Shown here: positions 16,887 through 27,073 of the stretch, in pieces
Numbering within the stretch: the first letter of the stretch is position 1
Layout of the letters: every line of letters starts with the position of its first letter
Origin: Pseudolabrys sp.
Lineage (GTDB): Bacteria; Pseudomonadota; Alphaproteobacteria; Rhizobiales; Xanthobacteraceae
Reading direction: 5' to 3'
Assembly: GCA_017849615.1 (NCBI GenBank)
Contig: JAFIGS010000035.1
Location: forward strand, 1-64,000
DNA length: 64,000 bases
The notes under the pieces: model-generated
Told to the model about the DNA's origin: nothing
What the model saw: only the letters and a program-made list of their open reading frames with translations
The model's database searches: none
Program-made: the position numbers and the translations under genes

Positions 16887-18085
16887 CAGCCGAGCAGCCC
16901 GGCCACCTGCCTCATGCGATGCGCATAAGTGTGGCCGGCAAGTATATGCTCGTAAGCCGACCTTGCAACCATATCGCGAAAATCTCTATCGCGAAACCTG
17001 CAGAGCACATCGTCAATATTCGAAAAATCGTCCGCCAGCGCGATGTAGTGCCGGTCCGCCTCAAGGATGTCGTTGAAACGCCCGCGAAACATGATCTGGC
17101 AGGTATGGGTGCCTATGGCATCGAAATGCCGGGAGCTGATGCACTTTCCATGCACCGCCGGCCGCGGCCGGTCAGCGAAGAACCGATCGTGGATGTCCTG
17201 ATAGGACAGGCGCTCGTTCACGAGGGCCTCGTGGCGCACCACGCCGAAGCTCAGCGCCTTGCGCATCGAGGCGCGCAGCCACCACGGCAGCCGGTGCCCC
17301 AATATGCGCAGCGGCGAGTCGTTGGAGATGATGATGCCGCCGGTCTGGCCCCGCACATAGTCGCGGATGGCGTTCACGGTGGCGTCGTCGCGCTCGATGA
17401 ACCAGCTTCCCGCCTCGGTGGCGACGGTGCCCTTGCAGTCGCCGAGAAAGGCGACCCAGCCGGCGCGGTCGAAACGCGCGTCCGAAATGTCGGTCGTTAG
17501 GCCGAACGCGGCGCCGTTGTCGCGGAAGAAATCGACGATGCGGTTGCGATCGTCGTCGCCGAGATGCGCCAGATAGCGCGCCACCCGCGTGCCGATGTCG
17601 ATCGGCCGCTCGTTCGACGGCTTGCTACCGCGATAGATGTCGGGATTGAGCGCGTGGGGAATGGCGACGACGCCCCGCGTCACGTCGCCGAACAGGAATT
17701 CGCCGGCTTCCTGCAGAAGCTGCGTCGCCACCCACTCCGGCCGGATGACGGAAAAGGTGGCGCGCTTGGCCGCGATCGGCGAGCCCGGCAGGTTCACCTC
17801 GTTGCCGACGAAGCTCAGAAGCGGAATGCGGCGTTCGGCGAGAACCCGCGCGTAGTTATCGAGATAGACGGTCGTGTCGCCGTTGGTCGAATGCAGCAGA
17901 ACGACGCCGTCGCTGGCGGCAAGCTTGTTCCTGAGTTCGTCCTGCCGGCCGTCCCTGACGATATCGAAGCCGTCTACGGCGAACGAGGGCCAGGCGCTGA
18001 AAGCGTCGAACCAGTCGTCATAATACGACAGCCGGTCGGTGTAGTTTGCATAGAGGAGAAGAAGCCGGAAGCGGTCACCGGGCAT
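16883..18085 (-). CDS. Glycosyltransferase, GT-B type (CgeB-like C-terminal domain)
   Basis: 400-residue protein with a GT-B-like layout. The N-terminal half opens with RLLLLYANYTDRLSYYD. The C-terminal half has the GT1 nucleotide-sugar-binding look: SRHFDAIGTHTCQIMFRG, then YIALADDFSNIDDVL and AYEHILAGHTYAHRMRQV, as in the CgeB/Glyco_trans_1_2 group. The donor and acceptor are unknown. It is the last gene of the 41-kb leftward run and its stop overlaps the ligase gene by 4 bp tail to tail. Its C-terminal region resembles the 27074-28402 protein. Confidence 0.72.
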   Translation of the reverse strand: MPGDRFRLLLLYANYTDRLSYYDDWFDAFSAWPSFAVDGFDIVRDGRQDELRNKLAASDGVVLLHSTNGDTTVYLDNYARVLAERRIPLLSFVGNEVNLPGSPIAAKRATFSVIRPEWVATQLLQEAGEFLFGDVTRGVVAIPHALNPDIYRGSKPSNERPIDIGTRVARYLAHLGDDDRNRIVDFFRDNGAAFGLTTDISDARFDRAGWVAFLGDCKGTVATEAGSWFIERDDATVNAIRDYVRGQTGGIIISNDSPLRILGHRLPWWLRASMRKALSFGVVRHEALVNERLSYQDIHDRFFADRPRPAVHGKCISSRHFDAIGTHTCQIMFRGRFNDILEADRHYIALADDFSNIDDVLCRFRDRDFRDMVARSAYEHILAGHTYAHRMRQVAGLLGC

Positions 18086-18129
18086 TGCCCTGTCTCGTCA
18101 TGACTGATCCACCGAACCCGGCGCGCGGC

Positions 18130-19416
<1,287 letters not shown>

Positions 19417-19442
19417 ACTATCCTCCCGATCGCGGCGCTCGA

Positions 19443-20480
19443 TCAGAGCTGCGCCGCCAGAATATCCGCGATTTTATCGGCCGCGTGGCCGTCGCCATAG
19501 GCGTCGATGTCCCGGCGCGGCCGGTAGTCCGGCCCCTTCCAGAGCCTGTTCCAGCCGGCATCCACCGTCTCGACCCATTCGGTGGCGTCGCGCAATGTCA
19601 CGCAGGGCTTGCGATGGAAATAGGCTTCCTTCTGCACGCCGCCGGAATCCGTGAGCACGGTGCTGCAATTGGCCAGCAACGCCGTCATGTCGAGATAGCC
19701 GACCGGATCGACGATGCGCAGGCCCGACAGGTCGATGCCGAAGCGGGCCGCGGCCTGACGCGTGCGGGGATGCAGCGGCAGCACGACCGGCAGCCCCTGA
19801 CCGGCGTTCCGGAGATAGGCGACGACTTCGGCCAGCGCCGGTGCGCTATCTGTATTCTCGGCGCGGTGTATGGTGGCGAGGTGATACTGCCCCGGCGCGA
19901 GGCCAAGCACGGACAGAATTGTCGATTGCGAATTGGCGCGATCGCGCATCATCAGCGTCGTGTCGTACATGACGTCGCCGACATTGTAGACGTCCTTGAC
20001 GATGCCTTCGGCCTTGAGATTGGCCACGGCAAGCTCGGTAGGGCAGAACAGCCAGCGGCTGACGCGGTCGGCGACCACGCGGTTGATCTCTTCCGGCATC
20101 GGCTTGAACGAACGAAGCCCTGCCTCGACATGGGCGATCGGGATGTAGAGCTTGGCCGCGACAATGGCGCCGGCGAGCGTCGAATTGGTGTCGCCGTAGA
20201 TCAGCACCGCATCGGGCTTGACCGAAAGCGCCAGCGCCTCGAGCGCCACCATCATGCGGCCGGTCATCTCGCCGTGGCCGCCGCCATTGATGCTGAGATG
20301 ATGATGCGGCTTGTCCATGCCGAACTCGTCGAAGAAGACGTCGGACATGGCGTGGTCGAAATGCTGGCCGGTGTGGACCACAACCTCGTCGAGGCTTGCC
20401 CTTGCGCGCAGCGCACGGCTCACCGGCGCCGCCTTGATGAATTGCGGACGCGCCCCGATAACGGACAGTATCTTCGCCAT
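19443..20480 (-). CDS. Non-hydrolysing UDP-sugar 2-epimerase (WecB/WbpI type)
   Basis: 345-residue GT-B-fold epimerase. VIGARPQFIKAAPVSRAL at the N-terminus, YGDTNSTLAGA, HVEAGLRSFKPMPEE, and LTDSGGVQKEAYF are the conserved blocks of UDP-GlcNAc 2-epimerases. WbpI works the same way on UDP-2,3-diacetamido-glucuronic acid to give the manno isomer. Because WlbA, WbpE and WbpD homologues are in the same locus, the WbpI reaction is the better guess here; a plain WecB role for UDP-ManNAc cannot be excluded from sequence. Confidence 0.88.
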   Translation of the reverse strand: MAKILSVIGARPQFIKAAPVSRALRARASLDEVVVHTGQHFDHAMSDVFFDEFGMDKPHHHLSINGGGHGEMTGRMMVALEALALSVKPDAVLIYGDTNSTLAGAIVAAKLYIPIAHVEAGLRSFKPMPEEINRVVADRVSRWLFCPTELAVANLKAEGIVKDVYNVGDVMYDTTLMMRDRANSQSTILSVLGLAPGQYHLATIHRAENTDSAPALAEVVAYLRNAGQGLPVVLPLHPRTRQAAARFGIDLSGLRIVDPVGYLDMTALLANCSTVLTDSGGVQKEAYFHRKPCVTLRDATEWVETVDAGWNRLWKGPDYRPRRDIDAYGDGHAADKIADILAAQL

Positions 20481-20489
20481 TGCCGTTGC

Positions 20490-21575
20490 TTACAGGTACT
20501 TCGCGACTTCGGGAAGCCGGTCGACGTGCTGCGCCATGGTCTTCTTGATCAGGTCGAGATTGGCCTTGGTCCAGGCCACCGTTTCCTCGAGGCCGCGCTG
20601 GTGCTCCGTATTCGCGACGAAGCCGATGGTCTGTCGTGACTTTGTCGGATCGCCGAAGCGGCGGCCTGAATTGTCCCAATCGCGCGCCGGCGCGATATCC
20701 GGCGGCGTCGCATTGCCGGTCAGCGCATTGACCGAGGTGGCAAGGTCGCGAATGCGCGTCTCGCGCCCGCTGCCGAGATTGTACGCTTCGCCGGCATTGC
20801 CATAAGCGGCAATGCGCATCAGGCCCTCGACCAGATCGCCGACGAAAATGAAATCGCGCCCGTCCAGCCCGCCATTGATGAGAGGCAGAGCTTCGCCATG
20901 CAGCGCCTTGAAGATGAAGGTCGGCGTCACGTTGCGCCATACGGTGTGCGGCGTGCCGCGCCAACGACCGGCGCCGAGAATCTCCCGCGGGCCATAGACG
21001 TTCTGGAACCGCGCCTTGGCGAATGGCATCTTGTAGCGGCGGAAATAGTAGTTGCCGTACATCTCGCCGACCAGCTTGGAGATGGAATACGGGCTGTCGT
21101 GGAACAGCTCGACATCGGCGTCCTCGGACGTCGCCGCCGGCTCGTCACGGGTCTTCTTGGCCACCGCGCACCCCGCCGCCGCATAGACGACCTTCTTCAG
21201 GGACTTGATGTCCTTGAGCCGCTCGAACAGCTTCAGTGAGGTGATCGTGTTGTTGTCGTGATCGGCGATGGGATCGGCGATCGACGACTGGTTGCCGTGA
21301 TAGCAGGCCAGATGAAACGCGATGTCGAGATTCTGCGGCAGGTCGCGCAGCACCTTGTCGTCGGTGATCGGCGCCTCGACGAATTTGATGCGCGGATCGT
21401 CCGGCACATTCACCTTGTCGGCCGACAGAAGGTTGTCGACGACCACGATTTGCTCCGGACCGTCGGCCAGCAGCCGGTGCACCAGATTCGAACCGACAAA
21501 TCCGGCCCCGCCGACGACGAGAATGCGGGCGCCTGAGAAACTGGGAAGTGCCTGGGTCGATGACGATGTGTTCAT
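20490..21575 (-). CDS. NAD-dependent sugar epimerase/dehydratase (extended SDR)
   Basis: 361-residue extended SDR. A short N-terminal tail precedes the cofactor motif VVGGAGFVGSNLVHR (about 20-34). The catalytic Tyr and Lys are in SPYSISKLVGE, and NVYGPRE plus GRDFIFVGDLVEG mark the substrate domain. It differs from typical GalE in having AAAGCAVAKK at the Ser/Thr region. The reaction is not assignable: epimerisation, dehydration or decarboxylation of a nucleotide sugar are all open. The ATGA overlap with the methyltransferase gene upstream indicates coupled translation. Confidence 0.85.
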   Translation of the reverse strand: MNTSSSTQALPSFSGARILVVGGAGFVGSNLVHRLLADGPEQIVVVDNLLSADKVNVPDDPRIKFVEAPITDDKVLRDLPQNLDIAFHLACYHGNQSSIADPIADHDNNTITSLKLFERLKDIKSLKKVVYAAAGCAVAKKTRDEPAATSEDADVELFHDSPYSISKLVGEMYGNYYFRRYKMPFAKARFQNVYGPREILGAGRWRGTPHTVWRNVTPTFIFKALHGEALPLINGGLDGRDFIFVGDLVEGLMRIAAYGNAGEAYNLGSGRETRIRDLATSVNALTGNATPPDIAPARDWDNSGRRFGDPTKSRQTIGFVANTEHQRGLEETVAWTKANLDLIKKTMAQHVDRLPEVAKYL

Positions 21576-22393
21576 TTCGGTTTGGTCGCCGTGATGTAGA
21601 GATTCCAGCCCATAGTGCGGGCCAGGATGTTGCGGTTGGCGGCCGGCAGTATCGGCCGCAGGATGCGATCCAGGCCCGGCACCAGCAGGAACTGCCGCCA
21701 GCTCAGTTGATTGAGCTCGAAGCGGTGATCGGTGAACCGGTCGAGCAGCCGACGGGCTTCTTCCCGGCTGTAAACCAGCGCCAGCGGGCAGTTCGGGCCG
21801 TCGTTCATATTCAGCGCCTCCGCCTGGCTCTTGCCGCGGTAACGCGGGTCTATCAGTCGCTTGAGGCGCAGGACGACGTGATACTTCCAGCTACCCCTGT
21901 AGTAGAGCATCAGGATAATTCGACCGCCCGGCTTCAGCACGCGATGCATCTCCGCGATCATCGGCCGCGGATCCTCGATGTGATGCAGCACGCCCATCGA
22001 GCAGGCGATATCGAAGCTCGCATCGTCGAAGGGCAGACGTTCCCCGTCGGTGACCCGGAAGTCACCGGCGAGTCCCGCCTGCTCGAACCTCGCCTTGCAT
22101 AGATCGACCGCCGTCTGCGTCAGATCGACTCCGGCAACGGAGGCGCCGAAGCGCGCATATTGCTTCAGTACATAACCGTTGCCACAGCCGACATCGAGCA
22201 CGCGTAGGCCGGCCGACGTCGAGTAGCCGTGGATGTAGTCGGAGAACGCGAAGGGCTCGCAGTCGTCGGCCTCGCGCAGTGCATCGAACGCCTGGAAGAA
22301 CGCGGGCGTACCGGGCTCTGCCGCAATGCCTTCGGCGGCGACCGGGTTGTCTTCCCAGAACGCTTTGACCTCGGCATTGCTGACGCCGTTCAT
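21572..22393 (-). CDS. Class I SAM-dependent methyltransferase
   Basis: 273-residue methyltransferase of the UbiE/Methyltransf_11 type. SAM motif I is VLDVGCGNGYVLKQY (about 67-81), followed by GVDLTQTAV, and the post-motif region SMGVLHHIEDPRPMIAEM and LKPGGRIILMLYY. The C-terminal third is specific and probably binds the sugar or glycan. The start is ATG 22393, overlapping the upstream SDR stop as ATGA; an ORF extension to 22510 lies wholly in that gene. It is one of seven methyltransferases in the locus. Confidence 0.85.
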   Translation of the reverse strand: MNGVSNAEVKAFWEDNPVAAEGIAAEPGTPAFFQAFDALREADDCEPFAFSDYIHGYSTSAGLRVLDVGCGNGYVLKQYARFGASVAGVDLTQTAVDLCKARFEQAGLAGDFRVTDGERLPFDDASFDIACSMGVLHHIEDPRPMIAEMHRVLKPGGRIILMLYYRGSWKYHVVLRLKRLIDPRYRGKSQAEALNMNDGPNCPLALVYSREEARRLLDRFTDHRFELNQLSWRQFLLVPGLDRILRPILPAANRNILARTMGWNLYITATKPK

Positions 22394-23337
22394 GACCTCG
22401 CGCTCCCCGCCGGCGCCTTCAAATGGGTGTGGATCGCCGAAATGCCGTGGGCGTCGTACCAGCGCACCATGTCGGCGATGGCCTTCTCGAACGAGACCTG
22501 CGCCTTCCACCCGAAAGCCCTGGTGGTTTCGGCCGGATCGAGAACGACGGTTTCGACGTCATCGGCGCCGACCGGGCGGATGTCGATCGGATCGGGCACG
22601 GCCGCATCGATGGCCCCGGCAACCGCAACCAGCACATCCTTGATCGAGTGGCCCTTCCCCGGCCCCAGATTGAAGATGCCGGTCGGCGCGCCGGTCTTCA
22701 TCGCCAGATCCATGAAGGCAAGGAAGTCCGACATGGCGAGGAAGTCCCGCACCGCCGTGGTGCAGAACACGGATTTTCCGGCCTTGAGGCGTTGATAGAA
22801 AGTCGGGATGGCGCCGATGGTCAGCCGAGGACCGATGATGCTCGCAAGCCGCAGCGATACGAACGGCAGGCCGCTCGCCGCGACATAGGCTTCGCCCGCA
22901 GTCTTGGATATGCCGTAGCTCGCAACTGGCCGGCACGGATGATCCACCGGTATCGGCACCTGCTCCGGCGCGCCATAGCACAGCGCCGTCTGGAAATTGA
23001 CGAAGCGCTCGACCTTCGCCGTGCGCGCGGCCGCGACGACATTGACCGAGCCGAGCACGTTGCTGGCAACATCCTCACGCCAGTCGTCGGGATCCTTGTA
23101 GGCGGCGGCGGAGTGGACGACATGCGTCGGCGCGAAGTCGGCGAACACGCGCTCGACCAGCGCACGATCGGCGACGCTTCCCTCGACCATCGCCAGTTTC
23201 GGCAGACCGGACGGCAGCGTTTCGCGATTGCCGGTTGCGAAGTTGTCGATCACGAGGATGTCGTGGCCCTGCGGCAGCCAGTGCTCGATCAGGTTCGAGC
23301 CCAGGCAGCCGGCGCCGCCGGTGACGAGAATGCGCAT
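22390..23337 (-). CDS. NAD-dependent sugar epimerase/dehydratase, tandem paralogue A
   Basis: 315-residue extended SDR: VTGGAGCLGSNLIEH at 5-19, VIDNFATGNRE, AAAYKDPDDWRED, FQTALCYGAPE with the catalytic Thr, and SYGISKTAGEAY with Tyr/Lys. It clearly shares an ancestor with the adjacent 23337-24278 gene, since the YKDP-DDW and FQTALCYG blocks recur. I recall this style of sequence from Bordetella O-antigen SDRs acting on UDP-uronic acid sugars (WbmG/WbmH group), so the substrate may be a uronate; that is a weak inference. The start directly abuts the stop of the paralogue. Confidence 0.85.
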   Translation of the reverse strand: MRILVTGGAGCLGSNLIEHWLPQGHDILVIDNFATGNRETLPSGLPKLAMVEGSVADRALVERVFADFAPTHVVHSAAAYKDPDDWREDVASNVLGSVNVVAAARTAKVERFVNFQTALCYGAPEQVPIPVDHPCRPVASYGISKTAGEAYVAASGLPFVSLRLASIIGPRLTIGAIPTFYQRLKAGKSVFCTTAVRDFLAMSDFLAFMDLAMKTGAPTGIFNLGPGKGHSIKDVLVAVAGAIDAAVPDPIDIRPVGADDVETVVLDPAETTRAFGWKAQVSFEKAIADMVRWYDAHGISAIHTHLKAPAGSARS

Positions 23338-24278
23338 CAGCGCTCGTTCTTCTCGAGCTTGAGGTGGGTGTAGCCGCCCTGCACGCCGTGCTGGCGCCAG
23401 TGCGACACGGCGAGCCGCGCAATCTCGGACAGCGGCGTGAACTCGATCGCGCCGTAGTCGGCAAAGGTGCGCGAGGGATCGAGCAGGATCGACGGCGCGT
23501 CATCCGGGCCCAGCGGCTTCACTTCCGGCTCTGGCCGGTCGTTCAGCTGCATCGCATCCACCACCGCGTCGTACAATTCGCGGATGGCGACATCCTTGCC
23601 GGACGAGAAGTGATAGGTGCCATGCCCCTTGCCATCGACGGCGTTGACCACCGTGCGCGCCAGATCGCCGGCGAAGCAGAAATCGCGGCGCGCGGGGGTG
23701 ACGAAGCACTTCTTTCCTTCGGACAGACGCTGAAAGAAGATCGGCAGCGGCCCGGAGACATTGCGCGGGCCGATGACATTGGCGAGACGGAAGGTCACCC
23801 AGTCGGTGCCCGAGAATTGCACATAGTGCTCGCCTGCGGTTTTGGAGATCGCGTAGCTCGAGTTCACCGGGTTGATCGGATGATCGAGGCGGATCGGCGA
23901 CTGCGTCGGCTTGGTGCCGTAGCAGAGCGCGGTCTGGAAATAGACCAGCCGGCCGACCTTGTGATTTTTGCAGGCCCTCGCGACGTTGGCGGTGCCCGCC
24001 GCGTTGACCAGCGCGTCCGTGCCCCAATCCTCCGGGTCCTTGTAGGACGCGGCGGTGTGGACGACGACATCCGGCTTGAACTCCTCGAACAGCCGGTCAA
24101 CCACCGCGCCGTCGACGATCGTATCCTCGACCAGCTTAACCTTGGCGTGCGCCGCCAGATTGTCGCGGCGGCCGGTGGCGAAATTATCGATCGCCAGCAC
24201 GTCATCGCCGCGCGCGGCCAGCATGTCGATCAGGGTGGAGCCAACCTGCCCCGCCCCGCCGGTTACGAATACTTTCAT
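23337..24278 (-). CDS. NAD-dependent sugar epimerase/dehydratase, tandem paralogue B
   Basis: 313-residue extended SDR beginning KVFVTGGAGQVGSTLID, with AIDNFATGRRDNL, TAASYKDPEDWGTD, FQTALCYGTKP and SYAISKTAGEHY. Cofactor glycines and the Thr-Tyr-Lys catalytic set are complete. It is a tandem duplicate of 22390-23337 that has diverged mainly in the C-terminal substrate domain, so the two probably act on related nucleotide sugars or do successive steps. The stop shares its last base with the start of the downstream paralogue. Confidence 0.85.
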   Translation of the reverse strand: MKVFVTGGAGQVGSTLIDMLAARGDDVLAIDNFATGRRDNLAAHAKVKLVEDTIVDGAVVDRLFEEFKPDVVVHTAASYKDPEDWGTDALVNAAGTANVARACKNHKVGRLVYFQTALCYGTKPTQSPIRLDHPINPVNSSYAISKTAGEHYVQFSGTDWVTFRLANVIGPRNVSGPLPIFFQRLSEGKKCFVTPARRDFCFAGDLARTVVNAVDGKGHGTYHFSSGKDVAIRELYDAVVDAMQLNDRPEPEVKPLGPDDAPSILLDPSRTFADYGAIEFTPLSEIARLAVSHWRQHGVQGGYTHLKLEKNER

Positions 24279-24299
24279 GAATCCCTCACTTGCGGCGCG

Positions 24300-25109
24300 T
24301 CATTTAGCGCAATTGATATAAAGGTCCAAGCCCAGCCGCCGCTCGAATAGCCGCCGCCCCAGAGCGCGCGGCAGCAGGCGGGCGGGCAGGAAATCGTCGC
24401 CGACATTGCGCGGCGTCACCGTCACCGAGCCGTAAAGCCGGCGCAGGAAGCTCTCGGCCTCCGCGGGGGAGATGAACGTCGTCGAGGGCGCGGCGTCGCC
24501 CTCCAGATTGGCGTCGTAAGCGCGCCGGGAGCGATCATCGGCATTGGTCCAATCGAACTCCGGCCGCGCGTTGCGCTGCCACGTGGCCATAGGCGCGCGC
24601 ATCCACTGGCGGTACGACACAGCGCTGTAGACCATGATGCTGGCGCTGCCGCCGGGCCTGGTGACGCGGGCAACCTCTGTGAGAGCCCGCGCCAGATCGC
24701 CGGTGTGATGCAGGCAGCCGATCGTGATGACGTCGTCGAAGGTTGCATCGGCAAAAGGGATCGCGAGCGCGCTACCCGTCTGGATATTGGCGCTCTTGCC
24801 AAGCAATGCCGCACGGTGCCGCGCCATGGCCACCGGGCCCTCGGCAATATCGAGGCCGTGATAGTCCGCACCGGCCTGCATCAGCCTGCCTGAAACCGTG
24901 CCGTAGCCGAGGCCGATCTCCAGCACCGTCCGCCCCGCCATCCTGTCGAAGGCGATATGGTCGAACAGATAGGGATAGAAGTCGAAGTACCAGTCGTCGA
25001 ACTTCCGCAGGCTTTCCGCGCTGTCGTCGGCGATACCGAGGCGCCGCGCCAGCGTGCTGCCGCAGAGCTCGTTCCAGAAGGCCTTGTTCCGGTCGTCGAT
25101 GCTGGCCAT
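24300..25109 (-). CDS. Class I SAM-dependent methyltransferase
   Basis: 269-residue methyltransferase. Motif I is TVLEIGLGYGTVSGRLM (about 61-77) with an extra Leu where GCG is usual, then GLDIAEGPVAMARHR and TIGCLHHTGDLARALTEVA. The first 50 residues (RNKAFWNELCGSTLARRLG) resemble methyltransferases of glycan loci that act on large acceptors. The start is ATG 25109, four bases after the AsnB stop; the ORF extension to 25259 lies inside that gene. Methylated position unknown. Confidence 0.85.
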   Translation of the reverse strand: MASIDDRNKAFWNELCGSTLARRLGIADDSAESLRKFDDWYFDFYPYLFDHIAFDRMAGRTVLEIGLGYGTVSGRLMQAGADYHGLDIAEGPVAMARHRAALLGKSANIQTGSALAIPFADATFDDVITIGCLHHTGDLARALTEVARVTRPGGSASIMVYSAVSYRQWMRAPMATWQRNARPEFDWTNADDRSRRAYDANLEGDAAPSTTFISPAEAESFLRRLYGSVTVTPRNVGDDFLPARLLPRALGRRLFERRLGLDLYINCAK

Positions 25110-25113
25110 CGTC

Positions 25114-27039
25114 TCAGCCCCCCGCCGCCGCACTGGCCGCTCTGATCTCGGCCGCCTGGTCGTGGAACGTCCGGTGCCAGACCTCGAGGGACAGCAAGCC
25201 CCAGGTCTTGCGCGAGAACTGTCCGGCCTTGTCGAAATTCGCCAGCACGGCATCGGCATTCATGAACGGCCGGTGGCGCGCGGCGTTCGAGCCGAACATG
25301 TCGCCGACGAAGTCCCGCAATTCGTTCTGGAACCACTCCTTGAGCGGCACCGGGAAGCCCATCTTGTCGCGCCGGTTGACGATCTCCTCGGGAAGATCGG
25401 CCGCGAACGCCTTCTTCAGCAGGTGCTTGCTATTGCCGCCGCCGAACTTGACGTCGGCGGGAATCGTGGCCGCAAATTCGACCAGCGGGTGATCGAGAAA
25501 CGGCACCCGGCTTTCCAGGCCGTGAGCCATACTCATGCGGTCCTCAACCTGCAGCAGAGCCGGCAGCAGGCACTTGAAGTCGAAATGGGTCATCTTGTCG
25601 AAATACGCTTCGTGCGCCACATTCTCGCGATTGTTGAAAATGGCTTTGAAAGCCGAGAACACGCGCTCCTTGTCGAGCGAATTCCAGTCGACCTCCTGGG
25701 CCATATCGCTCGAACGATCGATCAGCCGGAAATATCGGGCATCGAGGCTGTCGAACAGCCCTTCGCGCCAGAACTCCCGCATCATCGGCTTGTATTCGCG
25801 AAGCAGTCCCAGATTGGGAACGATCGACTCGATCGTCACGACATAGTTGCCGGACTTGTAGGTGCCTTCGATCGCCGCCTTGATGCACTGCTCGAAATAC
25901 GCGATCAGGTACCTGGCATAGCCGCCGAATTCCTCGTCGCCGCCCTGCCCGCCGAGCACGACCTTGACACTCTGCGCGGCCAGTTCCGACACCATGAACT
26001 GCGGAAACGACCCTGGACCCGCCACCGGAAAATCGAGGTGCCAGATCACGTCTTGCAATTTGTCGCGGAAGTCGCGCGCCGTAATATCGCGGACATGAAG
26101 ATCGATCCCCGACTGCGCCGCCGCCAGTTCGGCGTAGCGCGACTCGTCGTAGCCCGAATAGTCCGTGAAGCGGCCGTGGAAGCCGTGGCGATTCTGGGCG
26201 TCGGCGCCGGCGGCAAGACGCGCCATCAGGCTCGAATCGACGCCGCCGGAAATATAGGCGCCAACAGGCACGTCGGAGCGCAGGTGAACGGCCACGCTGT
26301 CATTCACCAGCTCCCTCAGGCGCGTCTCGAAATAGGCCGGCGTGTGGCTGTAATCGATCTCGTACCGGACATCCCAGTAGCGGCGAACGTTGAACCCGCC
26401 GCGCTCCGCAACCAGCAGATGACCCGGCGCGAGCTGGTAGACGTGCTTGAAAAGTGTCTTGTCGCCGATCGTGTACTGGAAGGTCAGATACTCCGCGAGC
26501 GCCTCGGAATCGGTTGCGATGTCCGGCAGGAAGGGCAGCAGCACCTTGGCTTCCGAGGCGAAGTACAGCCTCCCGCCCAGATCGGCGTAGTAGAAAGGTT
26601 TGATGCCGAAGCGGTCCCGCGCACAGAACAGGCGCTGGCGCTTTTCATCCCAGATGGCGAAGGCGAACATGCCGCGCAGATGATCGACGCAGGTATCGCC
26701 CCAACGCTCATAGGCGGCGAGGATCACCTCGGTGTCCGACGTCGAACGGAAATCCCAATGCGCCTTCAGTTCGTCGCGGAGCTCGATGTAGTTATAGATC
26801 TCGCCGTTGTAGGTAATCACGGTTCCGTTCGGCGCGGTCATCGGCTGGTGGCCGGACTCGGTCAGGTCGATGATCGCCAGGCGGCGATGAAGGAGCCCGA
26901 CGCATTGCCGCTCGTTGATCCAGAGCCCATGACCGTCGGGGCCGCGATGCGCGATCATGCGATCGGCCGCGCGCAGGCATTGCTCGAGCCGTGGGACCGG
27001 CCGGCCGTCCAGACCGACGATGCCTGCTATGCCGCACAT
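25114..27039 (-). CDS. AsnB-type glutamine-dependent amidotransferase 1
   Basis: 641-residue class II (Ntn) amidotransferase. Cys2 (MCGIAG) is the glutaminase nucleophile, with HRGPDG at 31-36 and YNGEIYNY at 77-84. The C-terminal ATP-pyrophosphatase domain has SGGVDSS at 264-270. It resembles asparagine synthetase B, but in polysaccharide loci such proteins amidate the carboxyl of uronic acids (WbpS type) using glutamine and ATP. The sugar acids made by the 18130 enzyme are plausible substrates. It is the first of three paralogues in the locus and lies between a glycosyltransferase and a methyltransferase. Confidence 0.85.
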   Translation of the reverse strand: MCGIAGIVGLDGRPVPRLEQCLRAADRMIAHRGPDGHGLWINERQCVGLLHRRLAIIDLTESGHQPMTAPNGTVITYNGEIYNYIELRDELKAHWDFRSTSDTEVILAAYERWGDTCVDHLRGMFAFAIWDEKRQRLFCARDRFGIKPFYYADLGGRLYFASEAKVLLPFLPDIATDSEALAEYLTFQYTIGDKTLFKHVYQLAPGHLLVAERGGFNVRRYWDVRYEIDYSHTPAYFETRLRELVNDSVAVHLRSDVPVGAYISGGVDSSLMARLAAGADAQNRHGFHGRFTDYSGYDESRYAELAAAQSGIDLHVRDITARDFRDKLQDVIWHLDFPVAGPGSFPQFMVSELAAQSVKVVLGGQGGDEEFGGYARYLIAYFEQCIKAAIEGTYKSGNYVVTIESIVPNLGLLREYKPMMREFWREGLFDSLDARYFRLIDRSSDMAQEVDWNSLDKERVFSAFKAIFNNRENVAHEAYFDKMTHFDFKCLLPALLQVEDRMSMAHGLESRVPFLDHPLVEFAATIPADVKFGGGNSKHLLKKAFAADLPEEIVNRRDKMGFPVPLKEWFQNELRDFVGDMFGSNAARHRPFMNADAVLANFDKAGQFSRKTWGLLSLEVWHRTFHDQAAEIRAASAAAGG

Positions 27040-27073
27040 TGCTTGGTTACCAGAATTGAGGGGCTCGGCGGCT

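Noticed and set aside
22389-22397. Third operator-like site (GTTCATGAC)
   Set aside because: Only the left half matches and it covers a start codon overlap; the right arm is absent.
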